Positions 21,393-30,240 of a stretch of DNA of 64,000 nucleotides are shown piece after piece. Both the position numbers and the translations under genes were made by a program. The notes under the pieces were generated by a model. The model ran no database searches, was not told the origin of the DNA, and saw only the letters and a list, made by a program, of their open reading frames with translations. Source of the DNA: an uncultured Rhizobiaceae bacterium (GTDB lineage Bacteria > Pseudomonadota > Alphaproteobacteria > Rhizobiales > Rhizobiaceae). Location: NCBI GenBank assembly GCA_958296345.1, contig CATQIJ010000013.1, forward strand, positions 1 through 64,000, given 5' to 3'. Every line of letters starts with the position of its first letter. The first letter of the stretch is position 1.

Positions 21393-22745
21393 ATGAACGA
21401 TCTCAAAAAGCTTGAAGCCGACGCACTAAATTTGGTCACCCTGGCAAAGAAAGCAGGAGCTGACGCTTGTGATGTTGTGGTTGCAAGCGGTAATTCCTTA
21501 TCTGTAGGAATTCGCGATGGCGCTGTAGAGAACAGCAACCGCTCAGAGTCCGATGCTTTATACTTACGGGTCTTTTGTGACGAAAAGATAGCAAGCGTCA
21601 CATCAAATACAAAAAATAATCCACAAGCCCTTGCGGAACGTGCAATTGCTATGGCGAAAGTCTCCCCAGAAAATCCGTTTCAAGGGTTAGCTGACAAAGA
21701 CAGGCTTTTTCCAACTGACAAGATAGAAGCAAAAATTGCTGAACTTGATTTATTCGATGGAACTGAACCCGACCCTGATTATATGGAAAAGCAAGCGCTT
21801 GAAACTGAAGCAGCTGGCATGAATGTTGAAGGTGTCACAAAGTCACTAAGCTGCGGAATGAGTAGTTCCACTTCAGGGTTTGTACTTGCATCATCAGATG
21901 GTTTTTCTGGTAGCTACCAACGTTCTGGTTTTTCGTTGGTTGGTTCTTTTGCGGCCGGTGAAGGCACAGGCATGGAACGTGATTACGATTATGATACAGC
22001 AATTTATTTAAGCGATCTAAACAATGCAGAAGCCATAGGTAAAAATGCTGGTGAAAGAGCTGTAAAACGACTTAACCCTCGCCAAGTAAAATCAGGCTCA
22101 TACCCAATCGTTGCAGATCCGCGCGTATCAGCAGCTTTATTAGGGGCACTAACAAATGCCGTAAATGCATCTTCGGTTGCTAGAAAAACAAGCTTTCTGC
22201 GTGATAAAATGGACAAGCAGATTATGGACAAAAGCATTAGTATTGTTGATGATCCACATATGGTTCGAAAATCTGGCTCATCAGTTTTTGATGGTGAGGG
22301 CGTACTCAATGAAAAGTTAAAGCTTGTAGAAGATGGCATTTTGCAAACTTGGTTGCTCGATAGCGCAACTGCGAGAGAGTTAGGTTTACAAACTAATGGT
22401 CGCGCAACACGCGGTGCATCTGGTACGCATCCATCCACGACGAATTGTTATATGGAAGCTGGCGAACAAAGTGTTGAAGACATGATTGCTTCTATAAAAG
22501 ATGGCTTCTTCTTAACTGAAACCATTGGTCATGGTATCAATATGGTAACAGGGGATTATTCAAAAGGTGCATCAGGCTATTGGATAGAAAATGGTGAAAT
22601 TTCCTATCCAGTTGCCGAGATCACAATTGCAGGGAACTTAGCTGACATGTTTATGAACATGACACCGGCCTCTGATCTTGAGTTTAAATTTGGTACAAAC
22701 GCCCCAACCCTACTTCTGGAGGGAATGACGATTGGCGGTAAATAA
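21393..22745 (+). CDS. pmbA: TldD/PmbA family metalloprotease subunit
   Basis: About 450 residues of the PmbA (TldE) type. Family marks: DACDVVVASGNSLSVGIRDG at the start, SDALYLRVFCDEKIA, the glycine-rich GRATRGASGTHPSTTN and TGDYSKGASGYWIENGEI near the end. PmbA is the partner without the zinc HExxxH motif that pairs with TldD to cut small peptides and process modified peptides. TldD is not in the window. I use the ATG at 21393 (MNDLKKLEAD) rather than the GTG at 21381. It overlaps the next gene by 14 bases. Confidence 0.9.
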   Translation: MNDLKKLEADALNLVTLAKKAGADACDVVVASGNSLSVGIRDGAVENSNRSESDALYLRVFCDEKIASVTSNTKNNPQALAERAIAMAKVSPENPFQGLADKDRLFPTDKIEAKIAELDLFDGTEPDPDYMEKQALETEAAGMNVEGVTKSLSCGMSSSTSGFVLASSDGFSGSYQRSGFSLVGSFAAGEGTGMERDYDYDTAIYLSDLNNAEAIGKNAGERAVKRLNPRQVKSGSYPIVADPRVSAALLGALTNAVNASSVARKTSFLRDKMDKQIMDKSISIVDDPHMVRKSGSSVFDGEGVLNEKLKLVEDGILQTWLLDSATARELGLQTNGRATRGASGTHPSTTNCYMEAGEQSVEDMIASIKDGFFLTETIGHGINMVTGDYSKGASGYWIENGEISYPVAEITIAGNLADMFMNMTPASDLEFKFGTNAPTLLLEGMTIGGK

Positions 22746-23529
22746 TAAACATACCAAAGATGCCGAGCTACTTTTACAAACAGCACTTGCAGCAGGTGAA
22801 ATAGGGTTAAAATATTTCAAATCAGAAAATAAAGTTTGGTTCAAAGCTGGCAACTCTCCTGTCTCACAAGCAGACAAAGAGATTGATGATTATCTTCGCA
22901 CAACATTTGCAACTCAGCGACCTAGCTATGGTTGGCTTTCTGAAGAAACAGAAGACAATGCTGATCGATTAAAATGCGAGCGCGTTGTTATTGCTGATCC
23001 GATTGACGGGACACGCGGATTTATTGATGGGCGTGATGAATGGTGCATCTCAATTGCAATTGTAGAAAATGGCTGTCCAATTGAAGCCATCTTACATTGC
23101 CCTGCAATGAGTAGAACATTTATTGCCAGTAAAGGCGCTGGGCTAGAAATAATTGAAAACCTACCAGTATCACCAAAAAAAACCGACAAACCTCTAGTTA
23201 CTGGATCGAATAAACTTATTGAAACGATGAAACAACTTCCCGATGCACCTTTTGAGGTGATGGAGTTCATTCCTTCACTTGCTTATCGTTTAGCGCTTGT
23301 GGCAACAGGTGAGCTCGATGGGGCTTTTACAAGAGGTGGCGCTAGTGAATGGGATATTGCTGCAGCTGATCTTATTTTAGAAGAAAGTGGATGCAAACTT
23401 ACAGACGCTAAAGAGCAAATACTCGAATATAATAGGCCCAAAGTTCAGGTGCCTGAGTTAATTGCAGCGCATAACAATCGTTATGAAGAAATATTCGCTC
23501 TTGCGAAACAAGCCGGATTTCTTCATTAA
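22732..23529 (+). CDS. Inositol monophosphatase/CysQ family phosphatase
   Basis: 265 residues. Lithium-sensitive phosphatase motifs are present: GWLSEETEDN (metal ligand Glu), IADPIDGTRGFIDG (metal ligands Asp) and GGASEWDIAAADLIL (third ligand). These proteins dephosphorylate inositol phosphate, 3'-phosphoadenosine-5'-phosphate or similar; the exact substrate cannot be set here, though CysQ-like 3'(2'),5'-bisphosphate nucleotidase is most often assigned in this neighbourhood. Start TTG at 22732 lies inside the end of pmbA, showing tight coupling. It leads into DUF4170 and the lipid A genes. Confidence 0.87.
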   Translation: MAVNNKHTKDAELLLQTALAAGEIGLKYFKSENKVWFKAGNSPVSQADKEIDDYLRTTFATQRPSYGWLSEETEDNADRLKCERVVIADPIDGTRGFIDGRDEWCISIAIVENGCPIEAILHCPAMSRTFIASKGAGLEIIENLPVSPKKTDKPLVTGSNKLIETMKQLPDAPFEVMEFIPSLAYRLALVATGELDGAFTRGGASEWDIAAADLILEESGCKLTDAKEQILEYNRPKVQVPELIAAHNNRYEEIFALAKQAGFLH

Positions 23530-23567
23530 TCAGCCAGAAACATAAATATCCAATCTCGGAGAGACTT

Positions 23568-23813
23568 ATGAGCGAAAATAAAGACACGCAGCTATTGCAT
23601 CTAGTATTTGGCGGCGAACTTGAAAATCTGGATTGCGTAAACTTTCGCGACCTAGAAAAGCTGGACATTGTTGGAATTTATCCAAACTATCAGCAAGCGC
23701 AACTTGCATGGAAATCTAAAGCGCAACAAACCGTAGACAATGCTCATATGCGTTATTTTATTGTTCACATGCATAAATTACTTGATCCAGACGGTGATGG
23801 AAAATTCGGCTAA
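23568..23813 (+). CDS. DUF4170 protein
   Basis: 81 residues, soluble, no signal peptide. The family is alphaproteobacterial and sits between the IMPase-like and acyltransferase genes in many Rhizobiales. Recognisable parts: LHLVFGGELENLDCVNFRDLEKL's pattern (FGGEL then a short strand), VGIYPNYQQAQLAWKSKAQ, and MRYFIVHMHKLLDPD. No known function; location in a Kdo/lipid A operon suggests an envelope role. A good GGAGAG Shine-Dalgarno lies just upstream. Confidence 0.85.
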   Translation: MSENKDTQLLHLVFGGELENLDCVNFRDLEKLDIVGIYPNYQQAQLAWKSKAQQTVDNAHMRYFIVHMHKLLDPDGDGKFG

Positions 23814-23830
23814 GTTCGAATAATTATTAA

Positions 23831-24580
23831 ATGAATGAACCTGTAAAACCTTCACGCCCAAAGCGTAATAAGCGACTGCGCAATATTATTCGCAATATTG
23901 GCAGAAGTGAATTTGCGCTGAGCACTACTTCGCGTTTGATGATTTGGTATCTTGAGTGGGTTCGAAGAACGAATAAAATTGTTGTTGAGCCTGCAGATAT
24001 CCTAGACACGCTCACACCACAACAGCCGCTGATTGTTGGTGTATGGCATGGGCAACATATTTTAATGCCAGCTTTGCCAATTGGGCTTAACGCATCAGCT
24101 ATGATTTCTAAAAATTTTGATGGTGAGGTTACTGCGCGAGTTGTTGAATACTACGGTAATCGTACTATTCGTGCTTCTGGAGGCCGCAATCAAAAACAGA
24201 CTTTGAGAAAAGGCGGGATGATTGGTTTTCTTGAAATGCTCAATACATTACGAAACAAAGATAATGTTGTTCAAACGGCAGACATACCAAAGGGAGTCGC
24301 AAAACGGGTTGGGCTTGGGATTATTACGCTGGGACAAAAATCTGGTGCGCCAATTGTTCCTTTAGCAATAGCATCAAGCAGAAGGCATATCTTTAAAAAA
24401 TCCTGGGATAAGACTGCTCTTAATATGCCATATGGCACAACGGCAATCGTTGTTGGTGAGTTGGTTCATATTCCACAAAATGCAGATGAGGCAGCTTTAG
24501 AAGCTTGCCGTGAAAATTTGGAAAACGAGCTTAATCGTGCGACAAAAAGAGCGTATGAACTCACAGGAAAACCTGAATGA
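23831..24580 (+). CDS. DUF374-type lysophospholipid acyltransferase family protein
   Basis: 249 residues. The conserved opening of the DUF374 family is visible: PLIVGVWHGQHILMP (His as catalytic base in the acyltransferase HX4D-like position), SKNFDGEVTARVVEYYG, RASGGRNQ, TADIPKGVAKRVGLGIITLG and SGAPIVPLAIASSRR. The family is related to PlsC acyltransferases and lies beside waaA in many alphaproteobacteria, suggesting acyl transfer to lipid A or a lipid intermediate; this is not shown here. The stop overlaps the waaA start (ATGA). Confidence 0.85.
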   Translation: MNEPVKPSRPKRNKRLRNIIRNIGRSEFALSTTSRLMIWYLEWVRRTNKIVVEPADILDTLTPQQPLIVGVWHGQHILMPALPIGLNASAMISKNFDGEVTARVVEYYGNRTIRASGGRNQKQTLRKGGMIGFLEMLNTLRNKDNVVQTADIPKGVAKRVGLGIITLGQKSGAPIVPLAIASSRRHIFKKSWDKTALNMPYGTTAIVVGELVHIPQNADEAALEACRENLENELNRATKRAYELTGKPE

Positions 24581-25896
24581 AACCCAAGCCAGATCTTTTT
24601 AGCAGAATAGTGCTACGAATTTATCGTGGCTTTGGGATGGTGCTGTACCCGTTCATGGGACCCTTCTTACGTCTGCGTGCAAACAAGGGCAAAGAAGATC
24701 GCAAACGTCGCTATGAACGTTATGGCTATCCAAGTGCAGATAAACCTTCTGGGCCAATCATTTGGTTTCATGCCGCAAGTGTTGGTGAATCCATGGCAGT
24801 AATTCCTGTTGTCGAACACGTAAACTCTCTTGGTATTAGTACGATCATGACCACAGGCACGGTGACATCTGCTCAAATTGTTCGCAAAAGATTACCTCGC
24901 GGTTCGTTTCACCAATATGTTCCACTTGATCTAAAGCCAGCGCTTGAGCGATTTCTTGATCATTGGCAACCAGACGCTGCTATTTTTACTGAGTCTGAAA
25001 TCTGGCCAATAACTATTTTGGAATTAACCCAACGCAATATCCCTCGTATTCTTGTTAATGCACGGATGTCTGACAGATCCTTTAAGCGCTGGAAGAATGC
25101 CTCTGGTTTAGCTGAGACACTGTTTGAAAATTTCTCACATGTAATCGCACAATCTGACCTTGATGCAGAACGTTTCAAGACACTTGGTGCAAGACCTGTT
25201 GAAGTCTCTGGCAATCTAAAAGTTGATACAAACGCGCTGCCTTATGATGAAGTTGAATATAATCAACTTCGCAGTCGTATCGGCAATAGACCTTGCTGGG
25301 TAGCTGTTAGCACCCATGAGGGCGAGGAAGAGTCTGTTGGTAAAATTCATGCAACACTCAAAAAGAATATTCCTAACCTACTGACAATTATTGTGCCACG
25401 TCATCCTGACCGTGCTCCAGGTATTGTTGCCATGCTGAGAGAAAATAAATTAAAAGTATCGCAACGTAGTCAAAGTGAAAATTTTGACGGTCAAACAGAT
25501 ATTTATATGGGCGATACAATCGGTGAGATGGGGCTTTATCTACGCATGGCACAAGTAGCCTTTGTTGGAAAAAGCCTTAAGTCTGATGGCGGGCAAAATC
25601 CACTGGAGCCAGCAATGACTGGGACCGCAATTATTTCTGGTAAGCATGTTAAAAACTTCCGTGACTCTTATAAAAACCTTTTGAAAGCTGGTGCAGTTCG
25701 TCTAGTTGCAGATGAAAAAATGCTAGCAGCCAATGTAGAATACCTTTTGCGCAACCCGCAAGAGCGCGAAAAGATGCAACAAGCAGCATTTGAAACAATT
25801 AATCAGATGCGCGGTGCTTTAAGTAAAACCAATCGTGCTTTGGATTCATACTTATTCCCACTGACCGTAAAGCGCGATCTGGAAGGGTTGAGTTAA
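24577..25896 (+). CDS. waaA: 3-deoxy-D-manno-octulosonic acid (Kdo) transferase
   Basis: 439 residues, GT30 family, transferring Kdo from CMP-Kdo onto lipid IVA at the inner face of the cytoplasmic membrane. Marks: an N-terminal membrane anchor, IIWFHAASVGESMAVIPVV (acceptor-side Glu), TTGTVTSAQIV, FTESEIWP, NARMSDRSFKRW, and in the nucleotide half IVPRHPDRA, MGDTIGEMGLYLRMA and GGQNPLEPAMTG. Translationally coupled to the DUF374 gene and four bases ahead of lpxK. Complete. Confidence 0.96.
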   Translation: MKPKPDLFSRIVLRIYRGFGMVLYPFMGPFLRLRANKGKEDRKRRYERYGYPSADKPSGPIIWFHAASVGESMAVIPVVEHVNSLGISTIMTTGTVTSAQIVRKRLPRGSFHQYVPLDLKPALERFLDHWQPDAAIFTESEIWPITILELTQRNIPRILVNARMSDRSFKRWKNASGLAETLFENFSHVIAQSDLDAERFKTLGARPVEVSGNLKVDTNALPYDEVEYNQLRSRIGNRPCWVAVSTHEGEEESVGKIHATLKKNIPNLLTIIVPRHPDRAPGIVAMLRENKLKVSQRSQSENFDGQTDIYMGDTIGEMGLYLRMAQVAFVGKSLKSDGGQNPLEPAMTGTAIISGKHVKNFRDSYKNLLKAGAVRLVADEKMLAANVEYLLRNPQEREKMQQAAFETINQMRGALSKTNRALDSYLFPLTVKRDLEGLS

Positions 25897-25900
25897 TACC

Positions 25901-26944
25901 ATGGCTTTGGATGAGGCACCTCCGTTTTGGTGGAAGAAGAACAGCTGGCAAGGCTATGTTTTATCACCTATCTCATACATCTATGGGCGAATTGCCGCGA
26001 AACGTATGGATGTGGAAGCCTCTGCAAGAGTAGAAGTGCCTATTATTTGCGTAGGCAATTTTGTTGTTGGGGGTGCTGGAAAAACCCCAACTGTTCATAT
26101 GCTTGCAAAATTTGCTCGTACGCAAGGATTCAAAGTAGGTATATTATCACGCGGACATGGCGGAGCGATTACAACACCCACGGTTGTTAAACTAGAAAAA
26201 CATAATGCCCATGATGTTGGAGATGAAGCACTGCTTCATGCTGAAAACTCTACCACAGTGATTTCTACTAATCGTGTTGCAGGGGCTGAACTGTTACTTA
26301 AACAAGATTGTACAATAATCTTGATGGATGATGGATTTCAAAACCCTGCCCTACATAAAGATTTTAATCTCGTCGTTGTGGATGCCAAGCGCGGATTAGG
26401 CAATGGATTTGCTATGCCTGGCGGACCAATGCGCGTCCCTTTCAAACACCAGCTATTACATACGGACGCTGTTTTCATTACGGGCAAGGGCAATGCAAGT
26501 GATCAAGTGATCAGAAAAACTGCTCGTGCAGGAAAACCTACCTTCCATAGCCGTATCGAAGTTATTGGCCGAACAAAATATAAAGGGCAAAAAGCTCTGG
26601 CCTTTGCTGGCATTGCAGACCCAAGTAAATTTTTTGACACGTTAGAAGACATTGGCGTTGAGCTTAAAGCACGCCAAAGTTTTGGCGACCATCACGTCTT
26701 CACAGAAGAAGAATGTGGCGACCTAATTGATCGTTCTAAAAGCCAACAGCTACAACTCTTCACAACAGAAAAAGATGCTGCGCGACTAAAGGGCATGGGC
26801 GAAGCTCAAGATAAAGTTAGGGAACTATCAGAAGTAGTTCGTATCGCTCTTAAACCAGAAGACCCTGCTATGCAAAAACGCATCTTTAATACGACAGTAA
26901 AACGCTTTAATGCACGTAAAAAACCAGCAGAACCTATTGAGTAA
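25901..26944 (+). CDS. lpxK: Tetraacyldisaccharide 4'-kinase
   Basis: 347 residues. Phosphorylates the 4' position of the lipid A disaccharide before Kdo addition. P-loop NTPase with VGNFVVGGAGKTPTVHMLA, a glycine-rich ILSRGHGG, DVGDEALL and the Walker B-like MDDGFQNPALHKD. The N-terminus PFWWKKNSWQGYVLSPIS is amphipathic and membrane-associated in the family. It converges with the M16 gene downstream; the two coding ends overlap by about 11 bases (26934-26944). Confidence 0.96.
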   Translation: MALDEAPPFWWKKNSWQGYVLSPISYIYGRIAAKRMDVEASARVEVPIICVGNFVVGGAGKTPTVHMLAKFARTQGFKVGILSRGHGGAITTPTVVKLEKHNAHDVGDEALLHAENSTTVISTNRVAGAELLLKQDCTIILMDDGFQNPALHKDFNLVVVDAKRGLGNGFAMPGGPMRVPFKHQLLHTDAVFITGKGNASDQVIRKTARAGKPTFHSRIEVIGRTKYKGQKALAFAGIADPSKFFDTLEDIGVELKARQSFGDHHVFTEEECGDLIDRSKSQQLQLFTTEKDAARLKGMGEAQDKVRELSEVVRIALKPEDPAMQKRIFNTTVKRFNARKKPAEPIE

Positions 26945-28244
26945 CTGCAGGGCCAACTACAACAATTGTTGGCTTTGTTGAGAAAAACTCTTTAGCCATA
27001 CGGTTTGCATCTTCTAAAGTCACATCAGCAATATATTTCTCGCGCTTTTCTATATAATCAAGCCCAAGGTTTTGCGTTTGAAGTGCTACGAGAACGCTTG
27101 CAATTTTACTGGATGTATCAAGATTTGAAATTGCATATGAGCCGGCTACATAGCGTTTTGCTTTTTCAAGTTCTTCGTGGGTAACACCATCAGATGCAAT
27201 TTTATCTATTTCTTGTTTGATAATATTAATTGCTTCATCGCGATTTTCTGCACGCGTAGAAGTACCCGCCGCAAAATACGATGTATTATCAAACGTTGCT
27301 AATCCAGATGAAACTCCATAAGCAAGACCACGTTTTTCACGGACTTGCGTATAAAGTCTTGATGAAAAAGTACCGCCACCCAGAATATGATTCATCAAAT
27401 GGGCGGCGAAAAAATCTGGATTATCGCGCTTAATGGCCGGGTAGACAATTGAAACGGACGCATTTGGTACAGGCATAACAATTGAAATATCTTCGCCCAA
27501 TTTTGGTGAAATTTCTGCAATCTTGCTGATAGCGGTTTCTTTTGGTAGATCGCCAAAAATGTCATCAAGTGCAAGTTTTAATTCTTCTTCGCTAATTGCC
27601 CCCACAACACCCACTGTTATTGTGCCACGCGACAATATTTTTTTATTCATAGCAACGATGTCATCTCTGGTAATTGCATCGATGGATTTTTCTGTGCCAC
27701 TTGAACTACGACTATATGGATGACCTTCAAAAATAGCTTCACGCAATGCTTTGCTGGCAATGGAAGATGGGTTTTTCTGACTGCTAATAATATTACTACG
27801 GATAGCATCTCTCATCCGCTCAATTGCATCCTCATCAAAACGCGGTTGATTTACAGCAAGCTTCATAAGCTTAAAAACTTCATCACGCTCTGAGCGTAAT
27901 AATCTGCCGCCTCCAGAAAAGCTATCTCTGGATACATTAAATCTAAACTCCAGACCAAGCTCCTCTACCTTTGCCTGAAAAGCTGTACTATCAAGATCCC
28001 CAGCGCCTTCATCCATCAAAGCCGTCATCAATCTTAGTGTTCCCTCTTTCCCTTTAGGGTCTTGTGTCGTACCCCCTTTGAAGGAAACAGAAATTGCTAT
28101 GATTGGCAGCGTATAATCTTCAACCAATAAAGCTTTGATGCCTTTGTCCGTTGTTATTTGTTTTATATCAATTGCACTTGCCTGAAAGGTAAAACCAAGA
28201 AGGAATGCGAGTGTGGTTATAAAAAGTCTCATGTACTTACCCAT
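26934..28244 (-). CDS. M16 family peptidase-like protein, non-catalytic type
   Basis: About 436 residues with a signal peptide (MRLFITTLAFLLGFTFQASA). Two M16 (pitrilysin) repeats are visible, the second with VREKRGLAYGVSSGL, which is the typical substrate-groove motif. The zinc motif HxxEH is absent: the expected site reads GTLRLMTALMDEGAGD. It is therefore probably the partner subunit that completes the active enzyme made by the adjacent gene, as in paired bacterial M16B proteins. I start it at the ATG at 28244, four bases after the partner's stop and preceded by GAAGGA. Confidence 0.88.
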   Translation of the reverse strand: MGKYMRLFITTLAFLLGFTFQASAIDIKQITTDKGIKALLVEDYTLPIIAISVSFKGGTTQDPKGKEGTLRLMTALMDEGAGDLDSTAFQAKVEELGLEFRFNVSRDSFSGGGRLLRSERDEVFKLMKLAVNQPRFDEDAIERMRDAIRSNIISSQKNPSSIASKALREAIFEGHPYSRSSSGTEKSIDAITRDDIVAMNKKILSRGTITVGVVGAISEEELKLALDDIFGDLPKETAISKIAEISPKLGEDISIVMPVPNASVSIVYPAIKRDNPDFFAAHLMNHILGGGTFSSRLYTQVREKRGLAYGVSSGLATFDNTSYFAAGTSTRAENRDEAINIIKQEIDKIASDGVTHEELEKAKRYVAGSYAISNLDTSSKIASVLVALQTQNLGLDYIEKREKYIADVTLEDANRMAKEFFSTKPTIVVVGPAVTQ

Positions 28245-28248
28245 GGGT

Positions 28249-29589
28249 TTATCCTTCTTTCGGCAATAGACGGCTTGTAATCGAACGGTTTCGATCAAGA
28301 TATTTTCGTGCAACTTTATTAATGTCTTCTACCGTTACTTTGCGCAGGCGGTCTGGCCATGACGTAAAATCATCTACACTGCCACCAATCGTTAGGACAG
28401 ATCCAAAAATACGAGCGAGCGTTATCTGACTGTCTTGACTAAAAATAATTGTTTTCAAGTAAACTTGGCGCGCTCTGTCTAATTCTTCCTGAGTGACACC
28501 ATCTTTTAACAGCTTATCAACTTGGGCTTCTACGGCTTTGGCTACATCTTCGAGCTTAGTATCGCCGCGAGGTACTGCGTAAAAACCAAACGAACTCATA
28601 TCACGTGATGAACCTTGATAAAAAGCTCCTGCTGCAGTTGCCAACTCTTGCTCAAGTACGATTTCTTTTTGAAATCTGCTTGTTGCTGAGCCGCCCATAA
28701 TCGTACTTAACAGATCAAGTGCTTCTGCTTCGCCTTCTTGCGCAATTGAATATGAAGGTGCACGAAATGCTCTTTGCCAACTTGGTTGCGTAACGCGCTC
28801 ATCTTTATATTCTAAAGTTTGCGCAACGACCGATGAAGGACTTGATGTCCATTCACGCTCTGATGGCTTGGTTGTTGCAATAATCTTGCCATAAGTAGCT
28901 TTAGCTAACTTCAATGTTTCTTGCGGATCAACATCACCTGCCACCACAATAATTGCATTCCATGGCTGATACCATTTTTCATAAAAAGCGATTGCATCAA
29001 CCATTTTTAATTTAGCTATCTCATGCTCCCAACCAATTATTGGTATTGCATATGGGTGGTTTACATGGAGTGCAGCACGGCTAAATTCAGATAATATGGC
29101 AGAAGGGCTTCGGTCTACACGTCCACTTCTTTCTTCCAAAATTACATCACGCTCAGGTAAGAAAAGCTCTTCAGTTAATACTAAATTGCGCATTCTATCA
29201 GCTTCAAACTTCATCATATCTGCAAGTGCTAATGGCGAAACTTTTTGATAGTAAGCTGTGTAGTCCCAGCTGGTAAACGCATTTTCTTGTCCGCCAATAG
29301 CAGAGACCGCAGATGAAAACTCTCCATCTTTATAGGTTGACGTTCCTTTGAACATGAGATGTTCAAAGAAGTGTGCAATACCAGAACTACCCTGTGGGTC
29401 ATCAGCAGAACCCACTTTGTACCAAGCCATATGCGTTACAACTGGCGCACGCCTATCTGGAATAACAACTAAACGCAGTCCATTTTCTAGTGTGAATTCT
29501 GTAATATTTGGCTTTGGATCATTCTCATTTGAAATTGCATTTGACGCTGTAAAAAAGACGAAAATCAAACTTAATAATAAACGGTGCAT
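28249..29589 (-). CDS. M16 family zinc peptidase, catalytic type
   Basis: About 446 residues with a signal peptide (MHRLLLSLIFVFFTASNAIS), so periplasmic. The inverted zinc motif is HFFEH, with the third ligand Glu downstream in EADRMRNLVL and VILEERSGR. Two domains as in insulinase-like peptidases (ATSRFQKEIVLEQELATAAGAF in the second). Members degrade peptides in the periplasm. Upstream of the non-catalytic partner and downstream of rsmD on the same strand. An upstream ATG at 29607 is a less likely start because it precedes the signal peptide by six residues. Confidence 0.92.
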   Translation of the reverse strand: MHRLLLSLIFVFFTASNAISNENDPKPNITEFTLENGLRLVVIPDRRAPVVTHMAWYKVGSADDPQGSSGIAHFFEHLMFKGTSTYKDGEFSSAVSAIGGQENAFTSWDYTAYYQKVSPLALADMMKFEADRMRNLVLTEELFLPERDVILEERSGRVDRSPSAILSEFSRAALHVNHPYAIPIIGWEHEIAKLKMVDAIAFYEKWYQPWNAIIVVAGDVDPQETLKLAKATYGKIIATTKPSEREWTSSPSSVVAQTLEYKDERVTQPSWQRAFRAPSYSIAQEGEAEALDLLSTIMGGSATSRFQKEIVLEQELATAAGAFYQGSSRDMSSFGFYAVPRGDTKLEDVAKAVEAQVDKLLKDGVTQEELDRARQVYLKTIIFSQDSQITLARIFGSVLTIGGSVDDFTSWPDRLRKVTVEDINKVARKYLDRNRSITSRLLPKEG

Positions 29590-29673
29590 ATATAGATTCC
29601 AAATCATTGTGGTAGGCGTTGATACTTATATAGAGCCAAGCGGATAACAATCCAATCAATCAATTGTGGTAAA

Positions 29674-30225
29674 TTAATTCACTACAGAAAATAATCCGAT
29701 GGTTGTTTCGCCATAAGTTCTTTTATCATCCAAGTCATAGCCTCTTAGCTCTTCCGGAAACATATCTGTTGCCTCCTCTAAAATGAAGATTGCATCCTCT
29801 TGTAGCCAACCGCCTTCTCGAAGTGACCTAGCTGCTTTTTCGCCGTAGCTCTTTCGATAAGGTGGGTCTGCAAAAACTAGATCAAAAGGCTTAAGCGTGC
29901 CTATTTTCCCAAGGCGGGTAGCATCACGTCTAAAAATTTTAGTTTTTCCTGAGAGTTGGAATTCTTCGACGTTTTCTCTTATTGCTCCGCGTGCATTACT
30001 TGCTTCTTCGATGAAGACACAAAATTCGCTTCCACGCGATATTGCTTCTAAGCCAAGCGCACCAGTTCCTGCAAAAAGGTCAAGTACTCTGGAATTTTCA
30101 AACTGAACTTTATGGGTCAGTATGTTAAAAAGGCTTTCTCGAGTGCGGTCTGTTGTTGGGCGTGTTCCTGTACCTTTTGGGCTTTGAAGGCTTCTACCTT
30201 TTAAACTTCCACCTACAATTCGCAT
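29674..30225 (-). CDS. rsmD: 16S rRNA (guanine966-N2)-methyltransferase
   Basis: 183 residues. Methylates G966 of 16S rRNA with SAM. Marks: MRIVGGSLKGRSL at the start, RPTTDRTRESLFNIL, the SAM loop DLFAGTGALGLEAISRG and the catalytic DPPY (FADPPYRKSYG). Sixteen bases after rluB on the same strand, the usual arrangement in Rhizobiales. Confidence 0.95.
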   Translation of the reverse strand: MRIVGGSLKGRSLQSPKGTGTRPTTDRTRESLFNILTHKVQFENSRVLDLFAGTGALGLEAISRGSEFCVFIEEASNARGAIRENVEEFQLSGKTKIFRRDATRLGKIGTLKPFDLVFADPPYRKSYGEKAARSLREGGWLQEDAIFILEEATDMFPEELRGYDLDDKRTYGETTIGLFSVVN

Positions 30226-30240
30226 TCTTCTAATCCGTGC

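Noticed and set aside
21248-21601. 117-residue antisense frame over the start of pmbA
   Set aside because: It lies opposite a conserved coding gene, has no recognised domain, and its composition follows the shadow of pmbA codons.
22004-22438. 144-residue frame on the minus strand inside pmbA
   Set aside because: Shadow frame opposite a conserved coding region with no domain match.
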